Assembly (NCBI RefSeq): GCF_001570365.1
Contig: NZ_BBYK01000044.1
Span: 124,001 to 188,000, forward strand
DNA length: 64,000 nt
Direction of reading: 5' to 3'
Origin: Microtetraspora fusca
GTDB taxonomy: Bacteria; Actinomycetota; Actinomycetes; Streptosporangiales; Streptosporangiaceae
Part shown: in pieces, positions 49,010-58,068 of the stretch
Position numbering within the stretch: the first letter of the stretch is position 1
Layout of the letters: every line of letters begins with the position of its first letter
Notes under the pieces: model-generated
Seen by the model: the letters and a program-made list of their open reading frames with translations, nothing else
Database searches by the model: none
What the model was told of the DNA's origin: nothing
Translations under genes and position numbers: made by a program

Positions 49010-50422
49010 ATGTCCGAGGACGTGTGCCGCAGCTGCGGCAAGCCGCTGCCGAGCCGGATGGGCAAACCGGGTCGGTCGTCGGTGTACTGCTCGGGCGCAT
49101 GCCGGCAGAGGGCGCACCGGTCGCGGCAGGCCGCACCAGGAGAGCAGGCGGTGCGCGAGCTGATCGCCGAAGTCCAACGGCGGGTCCAGCTGCTGGTTCC
49201 GCAACCACCGGAGGTGTTCTATTCCGAGGTGACGGCATTGTCGTCCTCGATCGGCAGGTTGCGCCGCATCGCCCGGAGCGCCCATGACGCCGCCCGGATC
49301 GCCGTGGTCGGGCGGAGGCCGCGTACGGCCGTCGAAATCGTCACGCCGGAAACGGTGACGAACTCGACGAACGACTCCGGGCCGCACATCCGACCGGACG
49401 AGGAGCAGGCCGCCGCGGCTTTCTCCGCCGTTCGCTCGGGGGACGAGTCGATGTTCGCCCAGGTGGTCGAGCCGTACCGGCCGGAGCTGCAGGTGCACTG
49501 CTACCGGATGGTCGGCTCCTACGACGACGCCGAGGACCTCGTGCAGGAGACGTTCCTCAAGGCCTGGCGCAGGCGCGACGGCTTCGAGGGGCGGTCCACC
49601 GTACGCGCGTGGCTGTATCGGATCGCCACCAATGCCTGCCTCGACTTCCTGCGGCGACACACGCGCCGGCCGCAGCACTACGAGGCGCTGCCGGGAATGG
49701 AGCACGGCAGCGGGGAGCCTCCCGCGCGCGTCACCTGGTTGCAGCCCTACCCCGACCGGCTCCTGGAAGGGGTGGTCGCGGACGAGGTGGGGCCGGACGC
49801 GGCGGTGGTGTCCAAGGAGACGATGGAGCTGGTGTTCCTGACCGCGATCCAGCATCTGCCGCCCCGCCAGCGTGCGGTACTGATCCTGCGGGACGTGCTC
49901 GGTTGGCCGGCCACCGAGACGGCGGAACTGCTGAAGCTCTCCGTCCCCGCGGTGAACAGCGCGCTGCAACGGGCTCGGCCGACGATACGCGGGCATCTCC
50001 CCGAACGCCGTACGGAATGGACGGCCTCGGAGACGCTCGGCCGTGAGGAACGCGCGATCGTGCGACGCTACATGGCGGCCGCCGAACGGGGCGATATCAG
50101 CGCGATGGCCGAGTTGCTCAGCGAGGACGCGCGGCTGACGATGCCGCCGAACCCGCTGTGGTTCGTGGGCCGTAGCGCGATCCTGTCCTTCGTCGCGCCG
50201 GTGTTCGATTCCGGCTCGCCTCAATATCTCGGACGCTGGCGGCACCTGCCGACCCGAGCCAACGGGCAGCCGGCCCTGGCCGGCTACGTGCAGCGGCCGG
50301 GCACGACGGTTTACCGCGCGCAGAACCTCGATGTGATCCGGATCGCCGACGGGAAGATCGTGGAGATCACCACGTTCGAGCCTCACCTGCTCCCCGCGTT
50401 CGGCCTGCCGCTGAAGTTGTGA
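49010..50422 (+). CDS. ECF sigma factor with N-terminal Cys cluster and C-terminal SnoaL domain
   Basis: About 470 aa in three parts. Residues 1-40 have a zinc-ribbon-like cluster (CRSCGKPLP ... YCSGACRQRAHR, CxxC and CxxxC), then a helical linker. About 130-310 is a sigma-70 core: region 2 (CYRMVGSYDDAEDLVQETFLKAWRR, AWLYRIATNACLDFLRR) and region 4 (LPPRQRAVLILRDVLGWPAT, SVPAVNSALQRARPTIR). About 340-470 is a SnoaL/NTF2-like domain (YMAAAERGDISAMAELL, NPLWFVGRSAI). ECF factors with a C-terminal SnoaL domain are known to self-regulate through it and usually lack a classical anti-sigma gene; none is seen here. ATG 49010 follows GGAG. Confidence 0.87.
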   Translation: MSEDVCRSCGKPLPSRMGKPGRSSVYCSGACRQRAHRSRQAAPGEQAVRELIAEVQRRVQLLVPQPPEVFYSEVTALSSSIGRLRRIARSAHDAARIAVVGRRPRTAVEIVTPETVTNSTNDSGPHIRPDEEQAAAAFSAVRSGDESMFAQVVEPYRPELQVHCYRMVGSYDDAEDLVQETFLKAWRRRDGFEGRSTVRAWLYRIATNACLDFLRRHTRRPQHYEALPGMEHGSGEPPARVTWLQPYPDRLLEGVVADEVGPDAAVVSKETMELVFLTAIQHLPPRQRAVLILRDVLGWPATETAELLKLSVPAVNSALQRARPTIRGHLPERRTEWTASETLGREERAIVRRYMAAAERGDISAMAELLSEDARLTMPPNPLWFVGRSAILSFVAPVFDSGSPQYLGRWRHLPTRANGQPALAGYVQRPGTTVYRAQNLDVIRIADGKIVEITTFEPHLLPAFGLPLKL

Positions 50423-50547
50423 GCTACGCCGCGGCGGCCGACACGACAGCGGACCGATGAGTTCTCCGGACCGGATGCGTCTCAACGTTCGACCTTCGCC
50501 CGCGGGGGGCACCTGTCACCCGCGGCACGTGAGAACGGAGAGACACC

Positions 50548-51138
50548 ATGGCCACAGTGATCGCCAACATGTCGATGTCGCTGGACGGCTTCGTCGCCCA
50601 CCCCTCCAGTGGGGTGGAGCGCCTGTTCGGCTGGTACTTCAACGGTGACGTCGCCGTCCCGACGGCCGTCCCGCAGTTCACCTTCCAGATGTCCGAGGCG
50701 AGCGCGGGTCTGTTGCGCGACGCGACCGCCGGGGTCGGCGCGCTGGTCTCCGGCCGCCGCACCTTTGACGACGCGAAGGGCTGGGGCGGCAAGCACCCGA
50801 TGGGCGCCCCGGTCTTCGTCGTCACTCACACGGTGCCGGACGGCTGGCCGCAGGACGACCCGAACATCATCTTCGTCACGGACGGCGTCGAGAGCGCCGT
50901 CGAGAAGGCGAAGGCCGTCGCCGGCGAGAAGATCGTCGCGGTGGCGAGTGCCGACATCACCCAGCAGTGCCTCAACGCGGGCCTGCTGGATGAGGTTCAC
51001 GTGGACCTGGTGCCCGTGTTTCTCGGTGAGGGCACCCGCTTCTTCGACAACCTCGACGGCATCATCGAACTGGAGGACCCGCTGACCGTCGCAGGGACCG
51101 GTGTGACACACCTGCGTTACCGGCTGAAGGGCCGCTGA
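50548..51138 (+). CDS. Dihydrofolate reductase-like protein (RibD C-terminal family)
   Basis: A 196-aa NADPH-dependent reductase of the RibD_C/DHFR superfamily: VIANMSMSLDGFVA at the N-terminus, AGVGALVSGRRTFDDAKGWG, GAPVFVVTHTVPDGWP, and the GEKIVAVASADITQQCLNAG, LLDEVHVDLVPVFLGEGTRFF block. It is one of the stand-alone reductases of unknown substrate common in actinomycetes. ATG follows GGAGAGA. It is probably transcribed alone, followed by the terminator at 51155. Confidence 0.87.
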   Translation: MATVIANMSMSLDGFVAHPSSGVERLFGWYFNGDVAVPTAVPQFTFQMSEASAGLLRDATAGVGALVSGRRTFDDAKGWGGKHPMGAPVFVVTHTVPDGWPQDDPNIIFVTDGVESAVEKAKAVAGEKIVAVASADITQQCLNAGLLDEVHVDLVPVFLGEGTRFFDNLDGIIELEDPLTVAGTGVTHLRYRLKGR

Positions 51139-51154
51139 GCGTCCCCGGATGGGT

Positions 51155-51190
51155 GGTCCTGCCCGCTCCCGAACTCCGGCGGGCAGGACC
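51155..51190 (+). terminator. Hairpin terminator after the reductase gene
   Basis: GGTCCTGCCCGC (51155-51166) pairs perfectly with GCGGGCAGGACC (51179-51190) around a 12-nt loop, 17 bp after the stop codon. There is no U-tract, as usual in high-GC actinomycetes. Confidence 0.7.
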
Positions 51191-51326
51191 GCCACCACCT
51201 CTTTGGTTCCCGCCGCGTTGGGATCATTGCTCAAATGCGCAAGTCTGCGAGTATCCTTCCTTGAGACGCGACGGTGGATCGGCCCGGCGAATTGGGGACA
51301 GGGGCGGAGAATTGGCCTTGGAGACC

Positions 51327-52364
51327 ATGCCGGCGGAGGTGACAGCGAGCCGCTCGTCTCTCCGCCGGACTGTGATGTCGCTGATCTCTTTGACTTTGGC
51401 GGCGACGCTCATCTTCTTCCTGCCGCACATCGCCGGAGTCACGTGGCAGGAGCTCTACCACCGCTTCTCGCGGATCGGCTGGGGCACGATGGCAGCGCTC
51501 ACCGGACTGTGGGTGACCGGGCTGTGCGCCTACTCGGTTGTGCTCAGCGGCTCCCTGCCCGGGTTGAGCAAGCGTCGGGCGCTTCTGGTCAACTGTGTCG
51601 GCAGCGGTGTCAGCAACGTACTGCCCTTCGGCGGAGCCGTGGGCGTCGCCATGACGTTCACGATGACGGCCGGATGGGGCTTCAGACGGCGGCCCGTAGT
51701 GGTCTCGACCGTGGTGACGGGTGTGTGGAACATGCTCGCACGGTTCCTCCTCCCCGCCGTGGGGCTCATCTGCCTGGTCGGTACGGGGCGGGTGCCGGAC
51801 AACCGGCTGGCCGTGGCCGCCGGCACCGGCGGCGCACTGCTCCTCGGTGTCGTGGTCGCCATGTCGGCCGCCCTCTACCGGGAAGGCGTGGCCGACATGC
51901 TGGGCAGGGGGCTGGATCGGGTGGTCGGACGGCTGCCGATCAAGTCCAAGCCCAGCCTGCGGGACGGCCTGATCGACCTGCGCCGCTCCACCATCGAGAT
52001 CACCCGCACCAAGTGGCCACAGCTCACGCTCGGCATGATCGGCTACATGGCGCTGCAGTGCGTCCTGTTCATCGGCTGCCTGGAGGCGACCGGCGCCAGG
52101 ATCCCCATCCCCGAAGCGGTCGCCGCCTTCGCGATCAATCGGGTGCTGACCACCGCCGTCATCACACCCGGAGGCTCGGGGATCAGCGAGTCGGCGACCG
52201 TGTTGGCACTGCTCGGCTTCGGCGTGGCACCCGGGGTGGCCACGGCCGCCGTGCTGCTGTTCTGGTTCTTCGCCCACCTGATCGAGATTCCGGTCGGCTG
52301 GCTGTCCTGGACCCTCTGGTCGCTGACCGCGCGGGCACAGCGGGTGACTCCGCAGGAGACTTAA
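51327..52364 (+). CDS. Flippase-like membrane protein (LPG_synthase_TM/UPF0104)
   Basis: A 345-aa protein with about eight predicted membrane helices, matching the lysylphosphatidylglycerol-synthase transmembrane region without the synthase domain. Family marks are LLVNCVGSGVSNVLPFGGAVGVAMTF and, near the end, INRVLTTAVITPGGSGISESATVLAL followed by VAPGVATAAVLLFWFFAHLIEI. Such proteins are thought to flip or transport lipid-linked compounds. ATG 51327 is chosen; TTG 51312 is possible. Confidence 0.85.
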   Translation: MPAEVTASRSSLRRTVMSLISLTLAATLIFFLPHIAGVTWQELYHRFSRIGWGTMAALTGLWVTGLCAYSVVLSGSLPGLSKRRALLVNCVGSGVSNVLPFGGAVGVAMTFTMTAGWGFRRRPVVVSTVVTGVWNMLARFLLPAVGLICLVGTGRVPDNRLAVAAGTGGALLLGVVVAMSAALYREGVADMLGRGLDRVVGRLPIKSKPSLRDGLIDLRRSTIEITRTKWPQLTLGMIGYMALQCVLFIGCLEATGARIPIPEAVAAFAINRVLTTAVITPGGSGISESATVLALLGFGVAPGVATAAVLLFWFFAHLIEIPVGWLSWTLWSLTARAQRVTPQET

Positions 52365-52529
52365 TAAGCGAGTTCCGCCTTCGCGGCGATCTGGAAAACG
52401 TCTCCAAAATTTCAACCTGGCTGCTTCTGCGAGCACTCACCCGCCGAGGAACTTGCCCGGAATTCACGCGTTTGCCGAGAAAGGTAAAGACGCGGCGCGT
52501 TCAGAACCGGCTGGGTAAACTCACCACTC

Positions 52530-53036
52530 ATGATCACGCGAGGCGAACGGCCCGCCATGCCCCCCTCCGCCGAGCCCGCCGGCCCGCCCGTCACCAGGCA
52601 AACCTCCCTTTCCGCCCGAGCCAAGGGCGTACGGCTGATGGCTGCCGTGGTCGGTGTCGCGCTGCTCTGCGTCGGGACCTTCTGGGGGGACGACGACGCC
52701 TTCCCCTTCGGACCGTTCCGGATGTACTCCACCAGCACCCCGCCCAACGGGAACATCCATGTGATGGCGCTGGAGGCCCGGATGCCGGACGGCTCATGGC
52801 GGGAGGTGCCGCTCGACGCGCCCGTCGTGGGCGTGAACCGGGCCGAAGTGGAGGGCCAGGTCCCGCGTTTCCAGGCCGATCCCGCGCTCGTGGGCAAGCT
52901 CGTCGAGGCTCACGACCGGCTGCGCCCCGCGGAGCCGCGCTGGACGGGCGCCCGGCTCGTGATGCGCTATCTCAAGCTCCGCGACCGTAGGTTCGTCGGC
53001 ACCGAGGAAAGGGTGGTGGCCCAGTGGCTGCGCTGA
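52530..53036 (+). CDS. Membrane-anchored protein preceding the HTTM-like gene
   Basis: A 168-aa protein with one N-terminal membrane segment (LMAAVVGVALLCVGTFWG) and an extracytoplasmic domain starting FPFGPFRMYSTSTPPNGNIHVMAL, followed by an alpha/beta stretch with WREVPLDAPVVGVNR and RLVMRYLKLRDRR. Its stop overlaps the next gene by 13 bp, so it is translationally coupled to the HTTM-like protein. It probably works with it at the membrane. No catalytic motif is seen. Confidence 0.75.
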   Translation: MITRGERPAMPPSAEPAGPPVTRQTSLSARAKGVRLMAAVVGVALLCVGTFWGDDDAFPFGPFRMYSTSTPPNGNIHVMALEARMPDGSWREVPLDAPVVGVNRAEVEGQVPRFQADPALVGKLVEAHDRLRPAEPRWTGARLVMRYLKLRDRRFVGTEERVVAQWLR

Positions 53037-54010
53037 ACCGCTGGTTCTTCGGGCCGGTTCCCCTCGCGCGAGTGGCGGTCTTCCGGATCGCCGCGTACCT
53101 GTTCATCCCGCTCGACCTGCTGGTGCTCCGCCCGCTCGGGTCCCAGCACGCCTCGGCGACCGACCTGTACAAGCCGCTGATCGTCGCCGAGCTTCTCCAT
53201 CTGCCCCGGCCGACTCCCTGGTTGATCGTCGTCGTCACCTGGACGTTGATCCCGCTGGCCCTGGCCGCCGCGGCCCTCGCGCCGTCCGGCCGGTGGCAGC
53301 GCGTCCTCGGAACGGCCATCTTCCTGCTCTACTTCGAGCAGTTGATCATCAGTTTCTCGTTCGGGAAGGTCGACCACGACCGCATCGCGTACGTGGTGGC
53401 GCTGGCGGTCCTGCCGACGGTGGCGGGGGCCCGGTTGCGAGGCTCCGGCTCGGCCGAATCGGCCGCGTGGGCGCTCCGATGCGTACAGATCGCGGTTGTG
53501 GCGACGTACTTCCTGTCGGCGTTCGCGAAGCTCCGTTTCGGGGGCATCGAGTGGGTCAACAGCGCGACGCTGGTCCGCGCCGTGATGCGCCGGGGCACCG
53601 GGGTCGGCCGGTTGCTGCTCGACTACCCCTGGACGCTGCACTGGGCCCAGTGGGGGATCATGCTCATGGAGCTGAGCTCGCCCGTGGTCCTCGTCCTGCG
53701 CGGCCGGTGGCGGTACGCCGCCGTCGGCGTGCTGACCGCGTTCCATCTGATGGTCTACGCCACGATCTCGATCATGTTCTGGCCGCACGTGCTCTGCCTG
53801 CTGTTCGCCTTCCTGCCGACAGAGCGTCTCGTACGGCGCGGCGCCGCGGGCGCGGGGGCCGCGGGGTCAACCGCTCCGACGCTCGTCGGCGGACAGGACG
53901 CACATCGGGGTGCCGCCGGGGAGACGGTGCCGGTTGTCGGCGATGAGCCGGTACGCCCCGTGGGCCAGCCACCGGAAGGGCGGGACGCGCAGGAGCAGCC
54001 CCAGGGGTGA
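53024..54010 (+). CDS. HTTM-like integral membrane protein
   Basis: A 328-aa protein with about seven predicted helices; the start LNRWFFGPVPLARVAVFRIAAY and the FEQLIISFSFGKVDHDRIAYVVAL and FGGIEWVNSATLVRAVM segments match the HTTM/vitamin-K-dependent-carboxylase-like membrane family. The C-terminal 60 residues after ERLVRRGA are low-complexity and antisense to the DUF393 gene, so the functional part probably ends near residue 280. GTG 53024 overlaps the preceding gene. Confidence 0.8.
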   Translation: MAALNRWFFGPVPLARVAVFRIAAYLFIPLDLLVLRPLGSQHASATDLYKPLIVAELLHLPRPTPWLIVVVTWTLIPLALAAAALAPSGRWQRVLGTAIFLLYFEQLIISFSFGKVDHDRIAYVVALAVLPTVAGARLRGSGSAESAAWALRCVQIAVVATYFLSAFAKLRFGGIEWVNSATLVRAVMRRGTGVGRLLLDYPWTLHWAQWGIMLMELSSPVVLVLRGRWRYAAVGVLTAFHLMVYATISIMFWPHVLCLLFAFLPTERLVRRGAAGAGAAGSTAPTLVGGQDAHRGAAGETVPVVGDEPVRPVGQPPEGRDAQEQPQG

Positions 54011-54262
54011 CCACGGCAGTCCCGCCGCGATGAGGATCTTGGCCACCGCCTGGGCCCCGCCGTATATGCGGCCCCTGGTGTCCACCCAGAGCAGCTCGTA
54101 CTCCGCCCGCTCCCGGGTGGTGCCGAGCCCGGCCAGGTCGGTGAACTGCCAGGCCCGAACATCGGCGGGAACATTCATGCGCCGCTCGATGAAGTTCGCC
54201 GCGGTGGTGCAGAAACCGCAGTCCCCGTCATAGACGATCAAGGATCTACCCACAACCCCCAT
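53867..54262 (-). CDS. DCC-family thiol-disulfide protein (DUF393)
   Basis: About 131 aa with the signature VYDGDCGFCTTAANFIERR at the N-terminus (DxDCxxC) and the AWQFTDLAGLGTTRERAEYEL and LLWVDTRGRIYGGAQAVAKIL blocks of DUF393, a thioredoxin-like family. It is convergent with the HTTM-like gene and their 3' ends overlap by 144 bp. HTTM and DUF393 proteins are frequent neighbours in bacteria, which supports a joint redox role at the membrane (inference). ATG 54262 or 54265. Confidence 0.87.
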   Translation of the reverse strand: MGVVGRSLIVYDGDCGFCTTAANFIERRMNVPADVRAWQFTDLAGLGTTRERAEYELLWVDTRGRIYGGAQAVAKILIAAGLPWSPLGLLLRVPPFRWLAHGAYRLIADNRHRLPGGTPMCVLSADERRSG

Positions 54263-54370
54263 CATGCCGTACGCCCCGGAAAGGCCCACGGAGACCGGCG
54301 ATCAGACGACTTCCGGGGAATCACTTCACGGCCATCCCGCAGCCGCTCGCCGCGCATGCCATGCGGACGG

Positions 54371-55204
54371 TCAGGTGGTCGCCAGCAGTGCGTTGATCTC
54401 GGCGTAGGTGAGGCCGTCGGTCAGCGTGGTGTAGGTGCCGCTGCCGAGCAGTTCAAGGGCCGCCCTCCTGGCGACCGCGTAGGCCGCCTGGGCGACGGAG
54501 CTGCCCAGGCTGATCCGCGCGACACCCCGCTCCGCCAGCGCCGCCACATCGGGTGCGCCCGGCCCGGCGAGCACGTTCACCGGTACGGCCGCCTTCTCGA
54601 CGAAGGCCGCGATCGTCGAGAGGTCGGCGAGACCGGGGATGAAGACGCCGTCGGCGCCGGCCACGATGTAGGCCGCGGCACGGGCCAGCGTCTCGTCAAA
54701 GCGGGTGTCGGGGTCGCCCACCGAAAGGAGGTACGTGTCGACGCGCGCGTTGACGAACAACGGAACCCCGCTCTCGTCCGCGGCCCGGCGAGCGGCGCCG
54801 ATCCGGGCCGCCTGCTCCTGGACCGGCCGCAGCGGCGTCGGCCCGTCGTGGTGGGCGTCTTCCAGGTTGACCCCCACGGCGCCGGCCTCAAGCACGGCTC
54901 GCACGGTATCCGCGACCCCGTCGGCGTCGTCGGCGTACCCGGCCTCGATGTCGGCGGTCACGGGGACGTCCACGGCCGCCGCGACGCGTGCGATGAGGTC
55001 GAGGGCGCGGCGGCGGTCCAACCGGTTGCCATCTGAGGCACCGAGGCTCCAGGCCACCCCCGCGCTGGTGGTGGCGATGGCGGAAGCCCCGGCGGCTTCG
55101 ACGATGCGCGCGCTGGCGGCGTCCCAGGCGTTGGCGAGCAGCAACGGACTGCCCGCGACGTGCAGGGAACGGAACAGCTGGGCCTTCTCAACGTGAGTCG
55201 TCAT
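54371..55204 (-). CDS. Isocitrate lyase/PEP mutase-family enzyme
   Basis: A 277-aa TIM-barrel enzyme of the ICL/PEPM superfamily: LLLANAWDAASARIVEAAGA, TTSAGVAWSLGASDGN, VTADIEAGYADD (the metal/substrate loop; family ADxExGY), GVNLEDAHHDG (metal-binding E-D), FVNARVDTYL and ADGVFIPGLAD. Family members cleave or form C-C or C-P bonds on 2-oxo or enolpyruvate acids. The exact reaction cannot be read from the sequence. It is a single gene on the minus strand. Confidence 0.87.
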   Translation of the reverse strand: MTTHVEKAQLFRSLHVAGSPLLLANAWDAASARIVEAAGASAIATTSAGVAWSLGASDGNRLDRRRALDLIARVAAAVDVPVTADIEAGYADDADGVADTVRAVLEAGAVGVNLEDAHHDGPTPLRPVQEQAARIGAARRAADESGVPLFVNARVDTYLLSVGDPDTRFDETLARAAAYIVAGADGVFIPGLADLSTIAAFVEKAAVPVNVLAGPGAPDVAALAERGVARISLGSSVAQAAYAVARRAALELLGSGTYTTLTDGLTYAEINALLATT

Positions 55205-55382
55205 GGTGAGAGTCCACCAGTTCGCGCCGCACGGGGTCTAGCGGATTTCGGACATCACCGCAGGCCGACCCCGTGGGCGACGGCGTGCTCCTCGACGTCG
55301 ACCGATGCGTGCGCGCCGTACGGTCCGAGTACGCGTGCTTCGACGGCCGGCTCTCTTCGCGCCAGAGCTGTCATCCGCACCG

Positions 55383-56597
55383 TCACGGGAAGGTGACGGT
55401 TACCGTGAGGCCGCCCTCGGCTCTGGGGGTCGCGGTGACGGCGGCGTCGTGGGCGGTGGCGATGGCGTGGACGATGGACAGACCGAGGCCCAGCCCGTCC
55501 GGGTGCCCCGTGCGGGCCGTGCCGAGGCGTTGGAAGGGCTGGAAGAGGCGTTCGACGGCGTCAGGGGGCACCAGGGGGCCCGAGTTACTGATCGTGAGTA
55601 CGGCGTGGCCGTCCACGGTCCGGGTCTCCACCTCTACCCAGCCGGGCAAGGTGTTGTGGCACAGCGCGTTGTCCACCAGGTTCGCGACCAGGCGTTCGGC
55701 GAGAGGGCGGTGACCGGCCGCCGGGGCGGCGCCGAACGACTGGCGGATCGCCACACCCCGCCGGCGGGCTTCCGCGCGGCGGTCGTCCACGACATCTCCG
55801 CCGAGCCGGGCCAGGTCGAAGGCATGGCGGGCCTCGATGCCCGCCTGTCCGCGGCTCAGCGTGAGCAACGCCTCGATCAGGCGTTCCTGTTGGACTCCGG
55901 CGGCGAGGATCTCCTCGTGCGCCTCCCGTAGCGACTCCACAGTGGGCATGGGGTCGGAGAGGGCGACCTGGCCGAGCGCCCGCTGCCGGGTCAGCGGGGT
56001 GCGGAGCTCGTGAGAGGCGTTGGCGACGAACTGGCGCTGGGCCTGGAAGGACGCCTCCAACCGGGCCAGCAGGCCGTCGAAGGTGTCGCCCAGCGCCTTG
56101 ATCTCGTCGGCGGGGCCGTCGAAGGCCAGGCGCCGGTGCAGGTCCGTCGCCGAGATCTCTCGGGCGGTCGCGATGATCGTACGGAGCCTGCGCAGGATGC
56201 GTCCGGCGACGACCCAGCCGAGCACCACCGAGATCACCGACATGAGGGCGAGCGCGAGCGCGGAATTGATCAGGAGCTGGTCCAGCGCCTCGGCCCGCTG
56301 GAGCTTCAGGACCTGCTGAAACTGGGCGGGGAGCAGCTCGACCGAGCGCGACTTGCCGGGCGGCGGCATGCCCGGAGAGGGAATGGGGGCGTTGTCCGGC
56401 GCGGGGATGAAGCTCTTGACCACCTGCCCCATGACCGCGTGGCGCACCAACACGTACGTGATCGCCAGCAAGGTGGCGCCGGAGACCAGAAACAGGCCTC
56501 CGTACAGAAGGGTCAGCCGCAGCCGCACGGTACGGCGGGGCAGGTGTGAACGGGCCAGGCGGCCGGCGAGCCGCGTGAAGGCCGACAGGAACGCCAT
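55383..56597 (-). CDS. Sensor histidine kinase
   Basis: A 404-aa membrane kinase with an N-terminal TM helix (LTLLYGGLFLVSGATLLAITYVLV), a Pro-rich extracytoplasmic loop (about 60-95), a second TM (LALALMSVISVVLGWVVAGRIL), HAMP, HisKA with phospho-His in ASHELRTPL, and an HATPase domain with N box LVDNALCHN, G1-like TISNSGPLV and G2 GLGLGLSIV. The ATG overlaps the response-regulator stop (TGATG), so the two are co-translated. It is divergent from the exporter operon at 57460, its likely target. Confidence 0.92.
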   Translation of the reverse strand: MAFLSAFTRLAGRLARSHLPRRTVRLRLTLLYGGLFLVSGATLLAITYVLVRHAVMGQVVKSFIPAPDNAPIPSPGMPPPGKSRSVELLPAQFQQVLKLQRAEALDQLLINSALALALMSVISVVLGWVVAGRILRRLRTIIATAREISATDLHRRLAFDGPADEIKALGDTFDGLLARLEASFQAQRQFVANASHELRTPLTRQRALGQVALSDPMPTVESLREAHEEILAAGVQQERLIEALLTLSRGQAGIEARHAFDLARLGGDVVDDRRAEARRRGVAIRQSFGAAPAAGHRPLAERLVANLVDNALCHNTLPGWVEVETRTVDGHAVLTISNSGPLVPPDAVERLFQPFQRLGTARTGHPDGLGLGLSIVHAIATAHDAAVTATPRAEGGLTVTVTFP

Positions 56598-57250
56598 CAG
56601 ACGCGGTAACCGCGCCTGGCGACGGTCTCGATGATCGGTGGATCGCCGAGCTTGGTCCTGAGCCTGCTGACGGTGATCTTCACGGCATTCGTGAACGGGT
56701 CGGCGTTCTCGTCCCAGACCCGTTCGAGCAGTTCCTCGGTGGAGACCACCCGGCCCTTGGAGGCCAGCAGCAGTTCCAGCACACCGAACTCCTTGGGGGT
56801 CAGCTCCAGCGGCCGATCGCCTCGGCTGACCCGGCGCCGCGCGGTGTCAAGCGCGAGATCACCGTGGCGCAGCACAGGGGGCACCGCGGGATGGGCGCGA
56901 CGAGCCAGCGCGCCGATCCGCGCCACCAGCGCGGGGAAGTCGAACGGCTTGGTGAGGTAGTCGTCGGCGCCCAGGCCAAGACCGTCGACCAGGTCCTCGG
57001 TCGTCGCCGCCGCGGTCAGCATCAGCACCCGGCTGCGGCAGCCCGCCTCGAGCAGTCGCGCGCACACGTCGTCGCCGTGTATCCCCGGCAGGTCGCGGTC
57101 GAGCACGATCACGTCGTAGTCGTTGAACAGCGCCCGCTCCAGCCCGCTGGGCCCGTCGAGCGCCACGTCCACGGCCATCTGGGCTCTGCGCAGGCCTACA
57201 GCCACCGTCCGCGCGGTCACCTCGTCGTCCTCCACCACGAGCACGCGCAC
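56597..57250 (-). CDS. OmpR-family response regulator
   Basis: A 217-aa protein with a receiver domain (acidic ED pair at 7-9, phospho-acceptor Asp in VIVLDRDLPG at about 51, Thr in MLTAA, Lys in LTKPFD) and an OmpR/PhoB winged helix (RRRVSRGDRPLELTPKEFGVLELLL, VKITVSRLRTKLGDPPIIETVARRGYRV). It is upstream of and coupled to the kinase gene. The 210-bp gap to the divergent lipoprotein/ABC operon suggests direct control of that operon. Confidence 0.93.
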   Translation of the reverse strand: MRVLVVEDDEVTARTVAVGLRRAQMAVDVALDGPSGLERALFNDYDVIVLDRDLPGIHGDDVCARLLEAGCRSRVLMLTAAATTEDLVDGLGLGADDYLTKPFDFPALVARIGALARRAHPAVPPVLRHGDLALDTARRRVSRGDRPLELTPKEFGVLELLLASKGRVVSTEELLERVWDENADPFTNAVKITVSRLRTKLGDPPIIETVARRGYRV

Positions 57251-57459
57251 CCACGGCTCCCTCCGCCGGGACAGATCATCTCCGCCAGCATCCTCCTCCC
57301 CCGGTTTCGGCGGCGTTTCATCCGCGGGTCAGGGGCGGTGAAACCGCGCCGAAACCGCAGCTCCCCTACAAACGATCGCATTCCACCAGACGCACCCTCT
57401 CGGCCCCGCGCGTACGGGCCGTCGGGACAAGAACCTCACCGGACGTGATGGAGAGCGAC

Positions 57460-58068
57460 ATGCGAAGCGTTGCAGGTACGAATACACGTGGGAAAGGCCG
57501 CGTGCGGCGGGACGGCGTGATGGCCGTCGTGTTGGCGTCCGTCGCGCTGACCACCGCGCTGACCACCGCCGCCTGTTCCGGCGACGAGGGGCCGGCCAGG
57601 ACCGTCGCGTCCGCGGCGCCCCAGGCAGGCGGCGCGAAGTCCCCGGACGCGACCGCCACCGAGGGTGACGCGCTGGCCTTCGCCCGGTGCATGCGGGAGA
57701 ACGGCATGCCGGACTTCCCCGACCCCAAGCCCGAGAAGGGCCTCGCCTTCTCGCCGGAGTTGGCCGACTCCCCGCAGTTCAAGGCGGCGGAGAAGAGCTG
57801 CGCGCGGTTCCAACCGCCGGCCCCGGACCGGCCACCCATGCCCGACGAGTCCTGGCCCGTGTCGGACAAGCTGAAGTACGCCGCGTGCATGCGGGAGAAC
57901 GGCGTGCCGAGCTTCCCCGACCCCGACGACAACGGCGGGTTCATCTTCCCGCAGAACGGCACCGTGGACCCCGCCTCGGAGCAGTTCAAGAAGGCGGAGG
58001 GGGCCTGTAAGCAGCACCAGCCGCGGAACATGCCGGAGCCGGGGCAGATGAAGGGCGGCACCTCGTGA
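57460..58068 (+). CDS. Lipoprotein with two CMRENG repeats
   Basis: About 202 aa. ATG 57460 follows GGAGAG. A basic N-terminus, hydrophobic helix (MAVVLASVALTTALTTAAC) and TAAC lipobox mark it as an exported lipoprotein. The mature part contains a duplicated motif, FARCMRENGMPDFPDP and YAACMRENGVPSFPDP (about 75 residues apart), each followed by a second Cys further on (EKSCARF, EGACKQH), so two similar disulfide-closed units are likely. Its stop overlaps the next gene; it is the first gene of the exporter operon. Confidence 0.85.
   Translation: MRSVAGTNTRGKGRVRRDGVMAVVLASVALTTALTTAACSGDEGPARTVASAAPQAGGAKSPDATATEGDALAFARCMRENGMPDFPDPKPEKGLAFSPELADSPQFKAAEKSCARFQPPAPDRPPMPDESWPVSDKLKYAACMRENGVPSFPDPDDNGGFIFPQNGTVDPASEQFKKAEGACKQHQPRNMPEPGQMKGGTS

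Noticed and set aside
48383-50512. 709-codon minus-strand frame
   Set aside because: Antisense to the DUF664 and sigma factor genes, whose domains are unambiguous.
51149-52990. 613-codon plus-strand frame
   Set aside because: Shadow of the flippase-like gene and its downstream neighbour.
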